In this document: piece after piece, positions 35,197 to 44,752 of the stretch
Layout of the letters: each line of letters opens with the position of its first letter
How positions within the stretch are numbered: the first letter of the stretch is position 1
DNA from: Bacteroidales bacterium
GTDB lineage: Bacteria > Bacteroidota > Bacteroidia > Bacteroidales > Marinifilaceae
DNA: 64,000 bases
Reading direction: 5' to 3'
Assembly: GCA_015061245.1 (NCBI GenBank)
Contig: SUWY01000007.1
Span: 30,718-94,717, forward strand
Notes under the pieces: generated by a model
What the model was told of the DNA's origin: nothing
Database searches by the model: none
The model's input: only the letters and a program-made list of their open reading frames with translations
Made by a program: the position numbers and the translations under genes

Positions 35197-36483
35197 ATGA
35201 AAAGATTTATCTATTCACTAATGGCATTGGCCATTGTTGCTTGTTCAAAACCGATTCCTAATGAGCAGGTGACCGCATTTTATGAAGAGTTACAACAGGT
35301 GGTTGGCGATTTTAGAATCATGCAGCCTGATATGGAGCAAAGAGTGACTCAAATGCTTGATTCCAATGAATTCAAATTCAGTGATCTAAGCTTTGAGCAG
35401 CTGCAAATGAGTAGAGATTATAGGGCGTTTGTTCGTTCTGCCGTAGTTAAAGAGGCAATTAATCAAGCGTTGCAGAAGTATATTGCTCAGAATGACACAA
35501 TCGGAGCAAGAGCTGCAGTGTTAGCGTGTTCATATATAGATAAGGGGCATGCCGAGACTAAAGCATTGCAGGCTGTTGCTCACCCCGCATTTGCGCAGCT
35601 ATTGCAGAATCCTAATGATGCTGAAGATGCTCTTATTGCCGGAATTGCCTATATGGGCGAGGTTGAGCAGAGCCAGGTTATGGGAAAGTTGGTTGAGGTG
35701 TTGACACCAAATGTACCTAAACTGGATGATAACGGTTTGAACAAGGCCATGAGAGTTTTCCAGACTGCAATTAACGATACAAATGTTACTCCGGAGCAAT
35801 TAGAGGCTTTGAGAGTGGCGTTGGTTGATCGTAATACAAAATTTAAGGCTGATGGCGAAGCTGCTAAAGATGGCTCAATCATTTCGTATGGAAAAGATTA
35901 CGATGCTCTTTTGAATTCGGCCATTGCAAAGGGAGAGTTGATGAATTGTGTTGCACCCGAGATTAACTTCTTGTGGAGCACCAAAAAGGATTTGAAGAAA
36001 CTTTCTGATCTTAAAGGTAAGGTTGTTGTTGTCGATTTCTGGGCTACATGGTGTGGACCATGTTTCCGCTCATTCCCTAATATCAGAGCTTTGCAGGAGC
36101 GTTATGAGGGGTATGACGTGGAGATTGTAGGAGTAACAAGCTTGCAGGGCAGACATGTGCGTAGATTTGAGGATGGTCGTACCGAGAGTGTTGATACTCG
36201 TAACAATCCTGATGAGGAGTATAAACTGATGAAGGAGTTTATGAAGAATCACGACATGACCTGGACTGTTGTATTTAGCGAGGGCTCATGTTTCGATAAA
36301 AATTACGGAGTATTTGGAATTCCCCATGTTGCAATCATTGATGCAGAGGGTGTGGTTCGCTATAATGCACTTCGTCCATACGAGGCTCCGTTCCACGAGG
36401 CAGAGAAGATTGATGCCCTTTTGAAGGAGGCTGGTAAAAAGGCACCAAAAGATCCGATGAGCACCGAGAACTTTGCAAAATAG
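35197..36483 (+). CDS. TlpA-family thioredoxin-like lipoprotein
   Basis: A 428-residue lipoprotein (MKRFIYSLMALAIVAC, lipobox VAC). Residues about 25-250 form a helical region without a recognised domain. From about 265 there is a TlpA/ResA-like thioredoxin domain with KVVVVDFWATWCGPC (Trp285, Cys286-Gly-Pro-Cys289) and the cis-proline region YGVFGIPHVAIID. It probably acts as a periplasmic disulfide reductase or in oxidative protein folding. Many Bacteroidales have numerous such proteins with unknown partners. It is followed by a propeller lipoprotein after a short repeat. Confidence 0.85.
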   Translation: MKRFIYSLMALAIVACSKPIPNEQVTAFYEELQQVVGDFRIMQPDMEQRVTQMLDSNEFKFSDLSFEQLQMSRDYRAFVRSAVVKEAINQALQKYIAQNDTIGARAAVLACSYIDKGHAETKALQAVAHPAFAQLLQNPNDAEDALIAGIAYMGEVEQSQVMGKLVEVLTPNVPKLDDNGLNKAMRVFQTAINDTNVTPEQLEALRVALVDRNTKFKADGEAAKDGSIISYGKDYDALLNSAIAKGELMNCVAPEINFLWSTKKDLKKLSDLKGKVVVVDFWATWCGPCFRSFPNIRALQERYEGYDVEIVGVTSLQGRHVRRFEDGRTESVDTRNNPDEEYKLMKEFMKNHDMTWTVVFSEGSCFDKNYGVFGIPHVAIIDAEGVVRYNALRPYEAPFHEAEKIDALLKEAGKKAPKDPMSTENFAK

Positions 36484-36490
36484 GTGTTCA

Positions 36491-36508
36491 ATTAGGAATT
36501 AGGAATTG
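36491..36508 (+). repeat. Short TTAGGAA repeat
   Basis: ATTAGGAATTAGGAATTG, two copies of the same heptamer as at 28644-28706, between the TlpA-type gene and the next gene. Confidence 0.75.
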
Positions 36509-36515
36509 ACAGAAA

Positions 36516-37688
36516 ATGAGAGGAGTTTGGGTAGTTTTATTGGTTGTTTTGTTAGTGGGGTGCAAAAGTGTGCCCTCGTCGCATAACGGTGGGTATGTTG
36601 ATCTCAATCTGAAAGATATGCCCAATGTAGATATTCTTGCGACTAACGGAGAACCTGATAGTTGTGAATTTATTCCTCTCGAAACTAATGAAAAGTGTTT
36701 GATAGAGTGGATAGATGAGATTGTGGTGACCGATTCAATTATAGTGCTTCATGGTCCGTTTGCGATGCAATTGCACATATTTGATAGACGAGGCGCGTAC
36801 ATTAATACAATCCATGCCGGACGAGGTCCCGAAGAGCCATCGACTTTGAGAGTTTGGTATGTAGATACAGTGAAGGAGAGAATCTCGAATCTTGATCTAT
36901 ATACCGGAAGTTGGATGCACTATACCTATAGAGGTGAACATATAGAGACGATACCAATGTCCGATTCTCTCTATAAGGAACTTAAACCGGAGTGCATAGC
37001 AGATATCAAACCAATCGATAGTGACCATTTTTTGGCAGTATATTCTGATTATCCCGATATTGAGTATAAGTACTATTTGTTGTCGCGAAAGGATATGAGT
37101 GTTGTAGATTCTTTTGTGAAGACAAGACATTTTGAGGGGTTGGAATTTCAAGCCAGTACATTATCTGTTGTAGGAGTTGATGAGGTGTTGACCTTTGCCA
37201 ACAAGTCAGACACCATTTATGGTTTAAATGATAAAAATGAGATTCTACCTAAATATGTGGTACATGGGGATAGAAAACCAATAACCCCTGAGGTGTATGA
37301 TAAATTCCTTGGTATGGCTGCAAGTGATAGAGTTTTTGGACTTTTCGAACAAGGTTACTCTATGGGTATAGGTATAATGATGGCTACCAGGAATCATCTA
37401 TGCTTCTATATTAATGGTTTGGGGCAAGATGGCTATAGGGTTATTGGGAATACCTCTACAAACAGTTTTACGAAGGTTCTATATAACAATGAACGCGAAG
37501 TAAGATCATACTATACAGGCGCATTCCGTGGAGCTACCGATGATGGCTTCATAGGATTTATATCGCCAATGGAGCTTTTAGAAGATAAAGATAAGCCTTT
37601 TGTGCAAAATCATCCCCAATTGCGTGAGATATGTAAAACTCTGAATGAGGATGATAATCCGATAATCGGAATATATTATGTAAAATAA
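36516..37688 (+). CDS. 6-bladed beta-propeller lipoprotein
   Basis: A 390-residue lipoprotein (MRGVWVVLLVVLLVGC) with a predicted propeller body of the type annotated as 6-bladed beta-propeller/BF3164-like in Bacteroidales (FIPLETNEKCLIEWIDEIVV, IHAGRGPEEP). It is a distant relative of the gene at 28779-29837. Function is unknown. It lies 32 bp after the TlpA-type gene and may share its transcript. Its stop lies at the base of a terminator shared with lpxB. Confidence 0.77.
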   Translation: MRGVWVVLLVVLLVGCKSVPSSHNGGYVDLNLKDMPNVDILATNGEPDSCEFIPLETNEKCLIEWIDEIVVTDSIIVLHGPFAMQLHIFDRRGAYINTIHAGRGPEEPSTLRVWYVDTVKERISNLDLYTGSWMHYTYRGEHIETIPMSDSLYKELKPECIADIKPIDSDHFLAVYSDYPDIEYKYYLLSRKDMSVVDSFVKTRHFEGLEFQASTLSVVGVDEVLTFANKSDTIYGLNDKNEILPKYVVHGDRKPITPEVYDKFLGMAASDRVFGLFEQGYSMGIGIMMATRNHLCFYINGLGQDGYRVIGNTSTNSFTKVLYNNEREVRSYYTGAFRGATDDGFIGFISPMELLEDKDKPFVQNHPQLREICKTLNEDDNPIIGIYYVK

Positions 37689-37712
37689 AGGAGTTACTTG
37701 CGTAACTCCTTT
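37687..37712. terminator. Bidirectional terminator overlapping the ends of two genes
   Basis: Perfect 11-bp stem AAAGGAGTTAC / GTAACTCCTTT with loop TTGC. It includes part of the stop codon of the + strand lipoprotein gene and the stop and last codons of lpxB on the - strand. Flanking A and T runs are short, so strength is uncertain. Confidence 0.75.
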
Positions 37713-38824
37713 AGCATAAGGGCGGCAAAGCGCGAAGAGGCGTTTGGGTCGCCCATTTTTTCTGTCAACTCTTTATACTCTTTCAGCTGATTTGTGCGGA
37801 ACTCTCCGTCATTGAGAATTTTACAACTCTCCCTATATAGATTCTTTTTGTTGAGTTTATGCATTAGTAACTCCACTACGGTTAATCTATCCATTATCAA
37901 ATTGACCAGTGAGATATATTTAACCTTAACGAAGATTTTAAATAGTGCATAGTAAAGAGCTCCTCCCTCGCCGCTATAACATACAACTTGCGGAGTGTGT
38001 AGAAGTGCGGTTTCAAGGGTAGCAGTGCCCGATGTAACAAGGGCTCCACGACTTAATGAAACTATCTGGTAGGTTTGACCAAAGATAATTGGTAGCTCAA
38101 AGTCTTTGAAGTAGGGTTTGTAATCTTCCGGAGTCATACTTGGTGCTCCGGCAATAATAAATTGGTACTCAGGGAATAGAGGAACCATCTCTAACATTTT
38201 GGGAAGCATATTCTTCAACTCCTGTTTTCTGCTTCCGGCAACCAGGGCAACCATCGGTTTGTTGGGCAGATTGTGGCGAGCAATAAACTGCTCAAAGGTT
38301 AGCTCCGGTTCAGGACGGTTGGCAATTGCATCGGTCAGTGGGTTTCCTGCATAGAAGACATTGTTGTAGCCTCGCTCCTTATAAAAATCAACCTCGAATG
38401 GGAAGATAGCAAACATAGCATCGACATACTTCTTAATCTTCTCGACACGCTTGGTATTCCATGCCCATATTTTTGGTGAAATATAGTAGAATGTTTTGAT
38501 TCCTACGCCTTTGCAGAACTTTGCAATACGCATGTTAAACCCTCCGTAATCGACAAGTACAACAACGTCGGGGTTCCATGCTTGCAAATCATTACAACAC
38601 TCTTTTATATTGCGCTGAATGGTGTTTAGATGCGTAAGTACGGTAATGAAACCCATAATTGCGGTCTCTTTATAGTGGCGTACAATGGTACAACCGGCCT
38701 CAGACATAAGGTCGCCTCCCCAACCACGAAATTCGGCAGTTTTATCCTGTTCTGCCAATGCCTTAATCAAATTGGATGCGTGTAGGTCTCCCGAGGCCTC
38801 GCCCGCAATTACATAGTACTTCAT
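37694..38824 (-). CDS. lpxB: Lipid-A-disaccharide synthase
   Basis: LpxB joins UDP-2,3-diacylglucosamine and lipid X to form the lipid A disaccharide at the inner membrane. The 376-residue protein has YYVIAGEASGDLHASNLI, GWGGDLMSEAG, IWAWNTKRVEKIKKYVD and GTATLETALLHTPQVV, all typical (GT19 family). The start at 38824 gives MKYYVIAGEASGD; the track start adds nine residues. The C-terminal codons form part of a terminator hairpin. It is divergent from mtaB. Confidence 0.95.
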   Translation of the reverse strand: MKYYVIAGEASGDLHASNLIKALAEQDKTAEFRGWGGDLMSEAGCTIVRHYKETAIMGFITVLTHLNTIQRNIKECCNDLQAWNPDVVVLVDYGGFNMRIAKFCKGVGIKTFYYISPKIWAWNTKRVEKIKKYVDAMFAIFPFEVDFYKERGYNNVFYAGNPLTDAIANRPEPELTFEQFIARHNLPNKPMVALVAGSRKQELKNMLPKMLEMVPLFPEYQFIIAGAPSMTPEDYKPYFKDFELPIIFGQTYQIVSLSRGALVTSGTATLETALLHTPQVVCYSGEGGALYYALFKIFVKVKYISLVNLIMDRLTVVELLMHKLNKKNLYRESCKILNDGEFRTNQLKEYKELTEKMGDPNASSRFAALMLKELRK

Positions 38825-38827
38825 AGT

Positions 38828-38859
38828 TTTGCAAAGATAGTCAAAAGTCATTAATTTTG
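38828..38859 (+). promoter_or_regulatory. Consensus Bacteroidota promoter of mtaB
   Basis: TTTG (38828-38831), 20-nt spacer, TAATTTTG (38852-38859): a full match to TTTG-N19-21-TAnnTTTG. Transcription should start near 38866, giving a leader of about 20 nt. On the - strand a TATCTTTG (38839-38832) lies in the same interval for lpxB. Confidence 0.8.
38832..38839 (-). promoter_or_regulatory. -7 element (TATCTTTG) for lpxB
   Basis: On the - strand TATCTTTG ends 7 bp before the lpxB ATG. If it is used, the lpxB mRNA would begin at or next to its start codon (leaderless or nearly so). No clear -33 element. Confidence 0.4.
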
Positions 38860-38886
38860 CTCGTTAGTACAAAAAATAGCTGATTT

Positions 38887-40182
38887 ATGAAATTAGAGGG
38901 GTGCAGAGTTGCATTTGAGACACTTGGTTGTAAATTAAATTTCTCTGAAACATCGTCAATACGAAGAGATTTGGAGGGGCAGGGGGCTGTTACTGTGAAT
39001 CGAAACGAGCAACCGGATTTGATTGTTGTCAATACTTGCAGTGTTACCGACATGGCGGAGAAAAAGGCGCGTCAAATGATTCGTAATATCCACAGAAAGA
39101 GTCCGATGGCTAATATTGCCGTTGTAGGTTGTTATGCTCAGTTGCGAGCAGATGAGCTTATGGCGATGGATGGTGTTGTGTGTGTTGTTGGTGCCAAGGA
39201 GAAGATGCACCTATGTGAGAAGCTGCAGGAACTTCAACTCCCTGAGCGTGAAAGTCACGGATGTGAAATATTTTCGGTTAAGGAATTTGATGGAGCCTAC
39301 TCGTATGGCGACAGAACCCGCTCGTTCCTTAAGATTCAGGATGGATGTAACTACTTCTGCAGCTACTGTACAATTCCATACGCCCGTGGAATAAGCCGAA
39401 GTGCAACAATAGAGCAGGTTGTTGCCGATGTTGACGAGTTGGCTTCAAAAGGGGTAAAAGAGATTATTTTAACAGGAGTAAATACCGGAGAATTCGGTGT
39501 TGCCAACGGCGAGTCTCTATTGGAGTTGATGCAGGTGTTGGATGCCCGAAACGATATTGAAAGATATAGAATTTCGTCAATAGAACCGAATCTATTAACC
39601 GATGAGATTATTAAGTTTATAGCAGAGTCAAAGCACTTTATGCCACATTTCCATATTCCTTTGCAGGCAGGAAGTGACGAGGTCTTAAAGTTGATGCGTC
39701 GCCGTTATGATACGGCACTCTTTGCAGAGAAGGTTGCCACAATCAGAAAATATCTGCCTTTGGCATTTATCGGTGTTGATATTATTGCAGGAATGCGTGG
39801 AGAGACCGATGAACTTTTTGAGAAGAGTGTAGAGTTTGTTAAAAGTCTTGATATTTCCAAGCTTCATGTGTTCCCATATTCCGAACGTAGCGGAACAAAG
39901 GCATTAGAGATTCCTTATATCGTTCCTCAACATGAAAAACATAAGAGAGTAGAGCGATTGCTGGAGGTTTCGAATGTTAAAATGTGTGAATTTGTCTCTA
40001 AAAATATAGGTCAAGTACATCCGGTTTTATTTGAAAGCAAGCAACAGAACGGAATGATATATGGATTTACCGATAACTATCTGAAAGTGGTGACGTTATG
40101 GGATAAATCATTGGTTAATATGGTTGTTACCATGGAGTTAACGCAAGAAAATTTATTGGTGGACGATGACAATCCTCTATAA
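38887..40182 (+). CDS. mtaB: tRNA t6A37 methylthiotransferase MtaB
   Basis: A radical SAM enzyme that converts t6A to ms2t6A at tRNA position 37. The 431-residue protein has the N-terminal MTTase domain (CRVAFETLGCKLNFSET, NTCSVTDMAEKKARQMIR, VVGCYAQL with its three cluster cysteines), the radical SAM motif CNYFCSYCTIPYARG, and a C-terminal TRAM-like domain. The GCKLNFSE box points to MtaB more than to MiaB or RimO. It has a strong promoter at 38828. Confidence 0.93.
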   Translation: MKLEGCRVAFETLGCKLNFSETSSIRRDLEGQGAVTVNRNEQPDLIVVNTCSVTDMAEKKARQMIRNIHRKSPMANIAVVGCYAQLRADELMAMDGVVCVVGAKEKMHLCEKLQELQLPERESHGCEIFSVKEFDGAYSYGDRTRSFLKIQDGCNYFCSYCTIPYARGISRSATIEQVVADVDELASKGVKEIILTGVNTGEFGVANGESLLELMQVLDARNDIERYRISSIEPNLLTDEIIKFIAESKHFMPHFHIPLQAGSDEVLKLMRRRYDTALFAEKVATIRKYLPLAFIGVDIIAGMRGETDELFEKSVEFVKSLDISKLHVFPYSERSGTKALEIPYIVPQHEKHKRVERLLEVSNVKMCEFVSKNIGQVHPVLFESKQQNGMIYGFTDNYLKVVTLWDKSLVNMVVTMELTQENLLVDDDNPL

Positions 40183-40209
40183 ATTGACTAAATTTGCAGA
40201 TAGTTATTG

Positions 40210-40237
40210 CACCCGTATAAGGCGGGTGTTTAATTTT
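40210..40237 (+). terminator. Hairpin just before nhaA start
   Basis: CACCCG / CGGGTG with a 7-nt loop, then TTTAATTTTT, ending one base before the nhaA ATG. It may end mtaB transcripts or hide the nhaA initiation region. Confidence 0.45.
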
Positions 40238-40238
40238 T

Positions 40239-41618
40239 ATGGCAATGAATAGATTTGAAAAATTTTTAGACAAGATTTCTTACAAATGGGATTCCCTTGC
40301 AACTGAGTGGGAGTACAAGCAAGAGCGTGTAAATGGAGGAGTTATATTATTGGTGGTAGCATTTATTACTTTGATAATAGCTAATTCTCCTCTAAAGGGG
40401 TGGTATGATGAATTACTCTCAAAGCCTTTGATGTTGGTGATTGGAGATTATAATCTTCTTGCTTCTCATCATGGTTCGATGACCTTTTTGGATTTTATTA
40501 ACGATGGTTTGATGACAATCTTCTTTTTCTCTGTAGGTTTGGAGATTAAGCGAGAGATTCTGGTAGGAGAGTTACATTCGTTGAAGAAGGCAATGTTGCC
40601 AATTATTGCTGCTATAGGAGGAATGTTGATTCCTGTAGCGATCTTTTTCGCTTTAGCTCCTACAGAACCCGACTTTATTTCCAGAGGATCGGCTATACCT
40701 ATGGCAACCGATATTGCTTTCTCTTTGGGAGTGTTGTCGTTGCTGGGAACCAGAGTGCCAAAAAGTTTGAAGATTTTCCTGGCTACATTGGCTGTTGCTG
40801 ATGATATTGGTGGAATATTAGTGATTGCAATTTGTTATAGTTCAGGTTTGGAGTGGAGTTACTTCTGGTTATCGTTAATTCCATTGTTAATTTTGTATGT
40901 AGGAGGTAGAATGAGGGTATACAGTTGGTTGTTCTATATCTTCTTTGGTTTTTTGACTTGGTACTCTTTTGTTCATTGGGGAGTTCATGCGACAATTTCC
41001 GGAGTTGTAGTTGCCTTTATGATACCTGCTCACCATAGAGAGGATGTGGAGATGGTAGTTGATAAGGTGAAGAATATTTTGAAGAATTTCCCTGCCAAAA
41101 AGCATGACCACATTCCGGTTGATATGCTTACACGTTCTGAAATAAAACTACTGGTGGAACTCGAGAAGACTGCAGACCATGTAATTAGTCCTTTGCAACG
41201 AATAGACAAGGCTTTGCAACCTATAATCAATATTGTAGTAATGCCTATTTTTGCTTTTGCAAATGCCGGAGTTGCTATAGGAGGCCTATCTTTAGGTGCA
41301 ATTGTTGGAGTCCCATTGGTTGTAGCCGTTGCTTTGTGTCTGGGTAAAACTATAGGTATCTTTTCATTTACAATGCTTTCTGTTAAGAGTGGATGGTTAC
41401 ATTTGCCCCACGAGATGAATAAAAAGAATTTGTTAGGAGTTTCAATGCTTGGAGGTATTGGATTTACCGTATCTCTATTTATTGCAAACTTGTCATATGG
41501 AGATTATAGTGCTGATATTTTGAACCAAGCTAAATTTGGTATAATTTGCGGTTCAATTGTATCCGGAATATTGGGATACTACGTACTAAATAAAGTATTA
41601 CCTAAGAGTAAAAGTTAA
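40239..41618 (+). CDS. nhaA: Na+/H+ antiporter NhaA
   Basis: A 459-residue inner-membrane antiporter that exports Na+ in exchange for protons. It has about 12 hydrophobic segments and the signatures FFFSVGLEIKREILVGEL, PMATDIAFSLGVLSLLG and LAVADDIGGILVIAI, with the paired aspartates needed for ion binding (DD), and FANAGVAIGG. A soluble, charged stretch lies near residues 260-310. The M3 peptidase gene starts 2 bp after the stop, so they are cotranscribed. Confidence 0.95.
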   Translation: MAMNRFEKFLDKISYKWDSLATEWEYKQERVNGGVILLVVAFITLIIANSPLKGWYDELLSKPLMLVIGDYNLLASHHGSMTFLDFINDGLMTIFFFSVGLEIKREILVGELHSLKKAMLPIIAAIGGMLIPVAIFFALAPTEPDFISRGSAIPMATDIAFSLGVLSLLGTRVPKSLKIFLATLAVADDIGGILVIAICYSSGLEWSYFWLSLIPLLILYVGGRMRVYSWLFYIFFGFLTWYSFVHWGVHATISGVVVAFMIPAHHREDVEMVVDKVKNILKNFPAKKHDHIPVDMLTRSEIKLLVELEKTADHVISPLQRIDKALQPIINIVVMPIFAFANAGVAIGGLSLGAIVGVPLVVAVALCLGKTIGIFSFTMLSVKSGWLHLPHEMNKKNLLGVSMLGGIGFTVSLFIANLSYGDYSADILNQAKFGIICGSIVSGILGYYVLNKVLPKSKS

Positions 41619-41619
41619 T

Positions 41620-43656
41620 ATGCAAAATAGAGTAAATCCCCTTTTGGCACCTTTTGTTACAGATCGTAAGGTGCCATGTTTTGATAAAATAGTGAGTTCT
41701 GATTTTAGCGAGGCCTTTAAGGTTGCCCTTGATAGAGCATATGCCGAGGTTAATGCCATAATTGAGTGCAGTGAGGAACCCTCGTTCGAAAATACAATAG
41801 AGCCACTGGAGTATGCAGGGGAGTTACTCGATACTGTCTCAACAATATTCTTTAATCTAAACTCGGCATGCACATCGCCGGAGATGCAGGAGATTGCGCA
41901 ACAGGTATCGCCCGATTTAACACGTTTCTCAATGTATGTCTCAATGAATGAGAGACTTTTTGAGCGAGTTAAGAGAGTTAAGGAGCGTAATGAGGAGTTA
42001 GATTTAGAGCAGGCTAAGTTGTTGGATAACACCTGGACAATGTTTGTCCGTGGAGGCTCTAATCTTGAGGGTGAGGCTCGTAAAAGATTTCAGGAGATTA
42101 ATGAGCGACTATCACTTCTCTCATTAAAGTTTTCCGAGAATAGTTTGGCAGATACCAATGCTTTTACTCTGAATATTACCGATGAAGCTGATTTGTCGGG
42201 GCTTCCCGATGGAGTTAAACAAGCAGCTAAAGCCGAGGCTGAGGAGCGAGGAGTTGAGGGTTGGGTATTTACTCTTCATGCGCCGAGCTTTATGCCCTTT
42301 ATGAAGTATGCGGATAATCGCGAGTTGCGTGAAAAGCTATTTAAAGCAAGAAACTCAATAGCTTATCATGGAGATGAGTATGATAACTCGGAGCTTATTA
42401 AGGAGATTGTAAATTTGCGTTTGGAACGTGCAAATTTGCTTGGATATGAGAGTCATGCAAAATTTGCCCTTGAGCGTAGAATGGCTGAAAATCCAGAAAA
42501 GGTAAATGAGTTCCTGAATAATTTGCTAAATGCAAGCCATCCTGCTGCAGAACGAGATAAAAGCGAGGTTGCTGAGTTTGCCAAGAGTCTTGGCTTTGCC
42601 GATGAGTTGCAAAAGTGGGATTGGGCATACTACTCAAATAAGTTGAAGGTGGCAAAATACTCATTAGACGATGAGATGTTGCGCCCATATTTCGAGCTAC
42701 ATAAGGTTATTGATGGCGTATTTGGTTTGGCTACAAAACTTTATGGATTGACCTTTGCCGAGAGAAACGATTTACCTTTGTATCACGAGGATGTAAAGAC
42801 ATTCGATGTTTTTGATGCTGATGGCTCTTTCCTTGCAGTTCTATATACCGATTTCTTCCCCCGTTCAAATAAGGATGGTGGAGCTTGGATGACTGAGTAT
42901 AAAGGACAACAGATTAAGAACGGAAAAGATATTCGCCCGGTAGTCTCGTTGGTTATGAACTTTACAAAGCCGACAGTTGATAAACCATCATTGTTGACTT
43001 TCAATGAGGTAACAACATTCCTTCACGAGTTTGGACACGCCCTTCACGGTATGTTGTCGAAGTGCAAATATGGCTCTTTGGCAGGAACAAATGTGATGCG
43101 CGATTTTGTTGAGTTGCCGTCGCAACTTATGGAGAATTGGGCTTTTGAAAAGGAGTGGCTTGATAGTTGGGCTGTTCACTACCAGACCGGAGAAAAGCTC
43201 CCTATAGAGTTGATTGAGAAGATTAAGCGTTCTGCTCATTTCCAGAGTGGCTATCTGTGTGACAGACAGTTAAGTTTTGGAATGGTTGATATGGCATGGC
43301 ACACTTTAACAACTCCTTTTGTGGGCGAGGTTTCAGATTTTGAACAAGATGCAATGAGTAGAACCAATCTTATGCCTAATGTTCATGGAACTTGTTTCTG
43401 TACCGATTTCAGTCACATCTTTGCCGGAGGTTATGCTGCCGGTTACTATAGCTATAAGTGGGCTGAGGTTTTGGATGCCGATGCTTTTGCATATTTCAAG
43501 GAGCGTGGCATTTTCAATAGAGAGGTGGCAGAATCATTCCGTAAAAATGTCTTGGAGCGAGGAGGAACGGAGCATGCAATGGTGTTGTATAAGCGCTTCC
43601 GCGGTTCCGAGCCTACAGTTGATGCATTGTTGAAGAGAGAGGGGTTACTTAGGTAA
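41620..43656 (+). CDS. M3 family oligopeptidase (Dcp/OpdA-like)
   Basis: A 678-residue zinc metallopeptidase of family M3, degrading short peptides, probably in the cytoplasm as no signal peptide is seen. The zinc motif is FLHEFGHALHGM (His469, Glu470, His473), and the downstream FVELPSQLMENWAFE supplies the third zinc ligand (Glu). The length and pattern fit peptidyl-dipeptidase Dcp or oligopeptidase A. It follows nhaA after 1 bp and ends in an intrinsic terminator. Confidence 0.93.
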   Translation: MQNRVNPLLAPFVTDRKVPCFDKIVSSDFSEAFKVALDRAYAEVNAIIECSEEPSFENTIEPLEYAGELLDTVSTIFFNLNSACTSPEMQEIAQQVSPDLTRFSMYVSMNERLFERVKRVKERNEELDLEQAKLLDNTWTMFVRGGSNLEGEARKRFQEINERLSLLSLKFSENSLADTNAFTLNITDEADLSGLPDGVKQAAKAEAEERGVEGWVFTLHAPSFMPFMKYADNRELREKLFKARNSIAYHGDEYDNSELIKEIVNLRLERANLLGYESHAKFALERRMAENPEKVNEFLNNLLNASHPAAERDKSEVAEFAKSLGFADELQKWDWAYYSNKLKVAKYSLDDEMLRPYFELHKVIDGVFGLATKLYGLTFAERNDLPLYHEDVKTFDVFDADGSFLAVLYTDFFPRSNKDGGAWMTEYKGQQIKNGKDIRPVVSLVMNFTKPTVDKPSLLTFNEVTTFLHEFGHALHGMLSKCKYGSLAGTNVMRDFVELPSQLMENWAFEKEWLDSWAVHYQTGEKLPIELIEKIKRSAHFQSGYLCDRQLSFGMVDMAWHTLTTPFVGEVSDFEQDAMSRTNLMPNVHGTCFCTDFSHIFAGGYAAGYYSYKWAEVLDADAFAYFKERGIFNREVAESFRKNVLERGGTEHAMVLYKRFRGSEPTVDALLKREGLLR

Positions 43657-43667
43657 AAAGTGAAAGG

Positions 43668-43720
43668 TGATATATAACAAAAAATGAGCTGCGGGAGCTG
43701 CTCATTTTTGTTATATCACT
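43668..43720. terminator. Bidirectional terminator between M3 peptidase and tsaD
   Basis: Inverted repeat with core AAAAATGAGC / GCTCATTTTT and further pairing of TATAAC with GTTATA outside. The T-run on each side allows action on both strands. The tsaD stop codon lies in the right arm. Confidence 0.85.
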
Positions 43721-44727
43721 GTGCGGACAAATGGTGCGGCATCGAGACCGATATATTCACCGGCGAGGTATTTATAGTAACCTGCAACTGCAACCATTCC
43801 GGCATTGTCAATAGAGAAACCAATTCGTGGAATAAATACATCCCATCCGCGTTTTTGAGCCTCTTTACGTACAGCTGCTTGCAACGCACTATTTGCAGAG
43901 ACTCCTCCTCCAATGGCAATCTGTTTTATGCCTGTCTGTTTAGCTGCCTTTTTAAGCTTGTTCATCAGGATATCAACGACAGTCTCTTGTAGTGAAGCGC
44001 ACAAGTCGCATTTGTTCTCTTCAATGAAGTTTGGGTTTTCTGCAAGTTGATCGCGCAAGAAGTATAAGAAGCTGGTTTTAAGTCCGCTAAAGCTGTAGTC
44101 CAATCCAGGGATTGTTGGTTTGTTGAATTGGAATCGAGCTGTTCCCTCTTTTGCCAACTTATCAATTACAGGGCCACCGGGATAGGGAAGTCCCATAACC
44201 TTTGCACACTTATCGAAGGCCTCGCCCGCTGCATCGTCAATGGTTTGACCGATCATCTCCATTTTCAGGTAGTCATGCACCACTACAAGTTGTGAGTTTC
44301 CTCCGGATACAAGTAGTGTAAGGAATGGAAATGACGGGTGTTTGCTCTCGACATTTGGCTCCTTGATAAAGTTTGCCAGAATGTGTGCTTGAAGGTGGTT
44401 AACCTCGACCATAGGAATCTTGTGAGCCATAGCAAAACCTTTGGCGAATGATACTCCTACAAGCAGAGAGCCCATAAGGCCCGGGCCTCGGGTAAAGGCA
44501 ACTGCATTAATATCTTTTGCTTCAATTCCGGCTTGCTTAATTGCTTGATCTACAACAGGAACTATATTTTGTTGGTGGGCACGGCTTGCCAACTCCGGAA
44601 CCACTCCGCCATACGCTTCGTGAACCTTTTGACTGGCAATAACGTTACTCATAACAACACCATCTACAAGTATTGATGCAGAGGTGTCGTCGCATGATGA
44701 CTCTATACCTAAAATGATTATGCTCAT
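43711..44727 (-). CDS. tsaD: tRNA N6-threonylcarbamoyladenosine transferase TsaD
   Basis: Catalytic subunit that transfers threonylcarbamoyl to A37 of ANN-decoding tRNAs. The 338-residue protein has IILGIESSCDDTSASIL, the metal-binding VNHLQAHI, TLLVSGGNSQLV, LPYPGGPVIDKLA, and GGVSANSALQ. It works upstream of MtaB (encoded at 38887), which thiolates the t6A it makes. It is divergent from tamB. Confidence 0.97.
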   Translation of the reverse strand: MSIIILGIESSCDDTSASILVDGVVMSNVIASQKVHEAYGGVVPELASRAHQQNIVPVVDQAIKQAGIEAKDINAVAFTRGPGLMGSLLVGVSFAKGFAMAHKIPMVEVNHLQAHILANFIKEPNVESKHPSFPFLTLLVSGGNSQLVVVHDYLKMEMIGQTIDDAAGEAFDKCAKVMGLPYPGGPVIDKLAKEGTARFQFNKPTIPGLDYSFSGLKTSFLYFLRDQLAENPNFIEENKCDLCASLQETVVDILMNKLKKAAKQTGIKQIAIGGGVSANSALQAAVRKEAQKRGWDVFIPRIGFSIDNAGMVAVAGYYKYLAGEYIGLDAAPFVRTVI

Positions 44728-44744
44728 ATTCTGTAATTTGGCTA

Positions 44745-44752
44745 CAAAATTA
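44745..44752 (-). promoter_or_regulatory. -7 element (TAATTTTG) for tsaD
   Basis: On the - strand TAATTTTG fits TAnnTTTG, 17 bp before the tsaD ATG. The -33 region is T-rich but not a clear TTTG. Confidence 0.45.
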
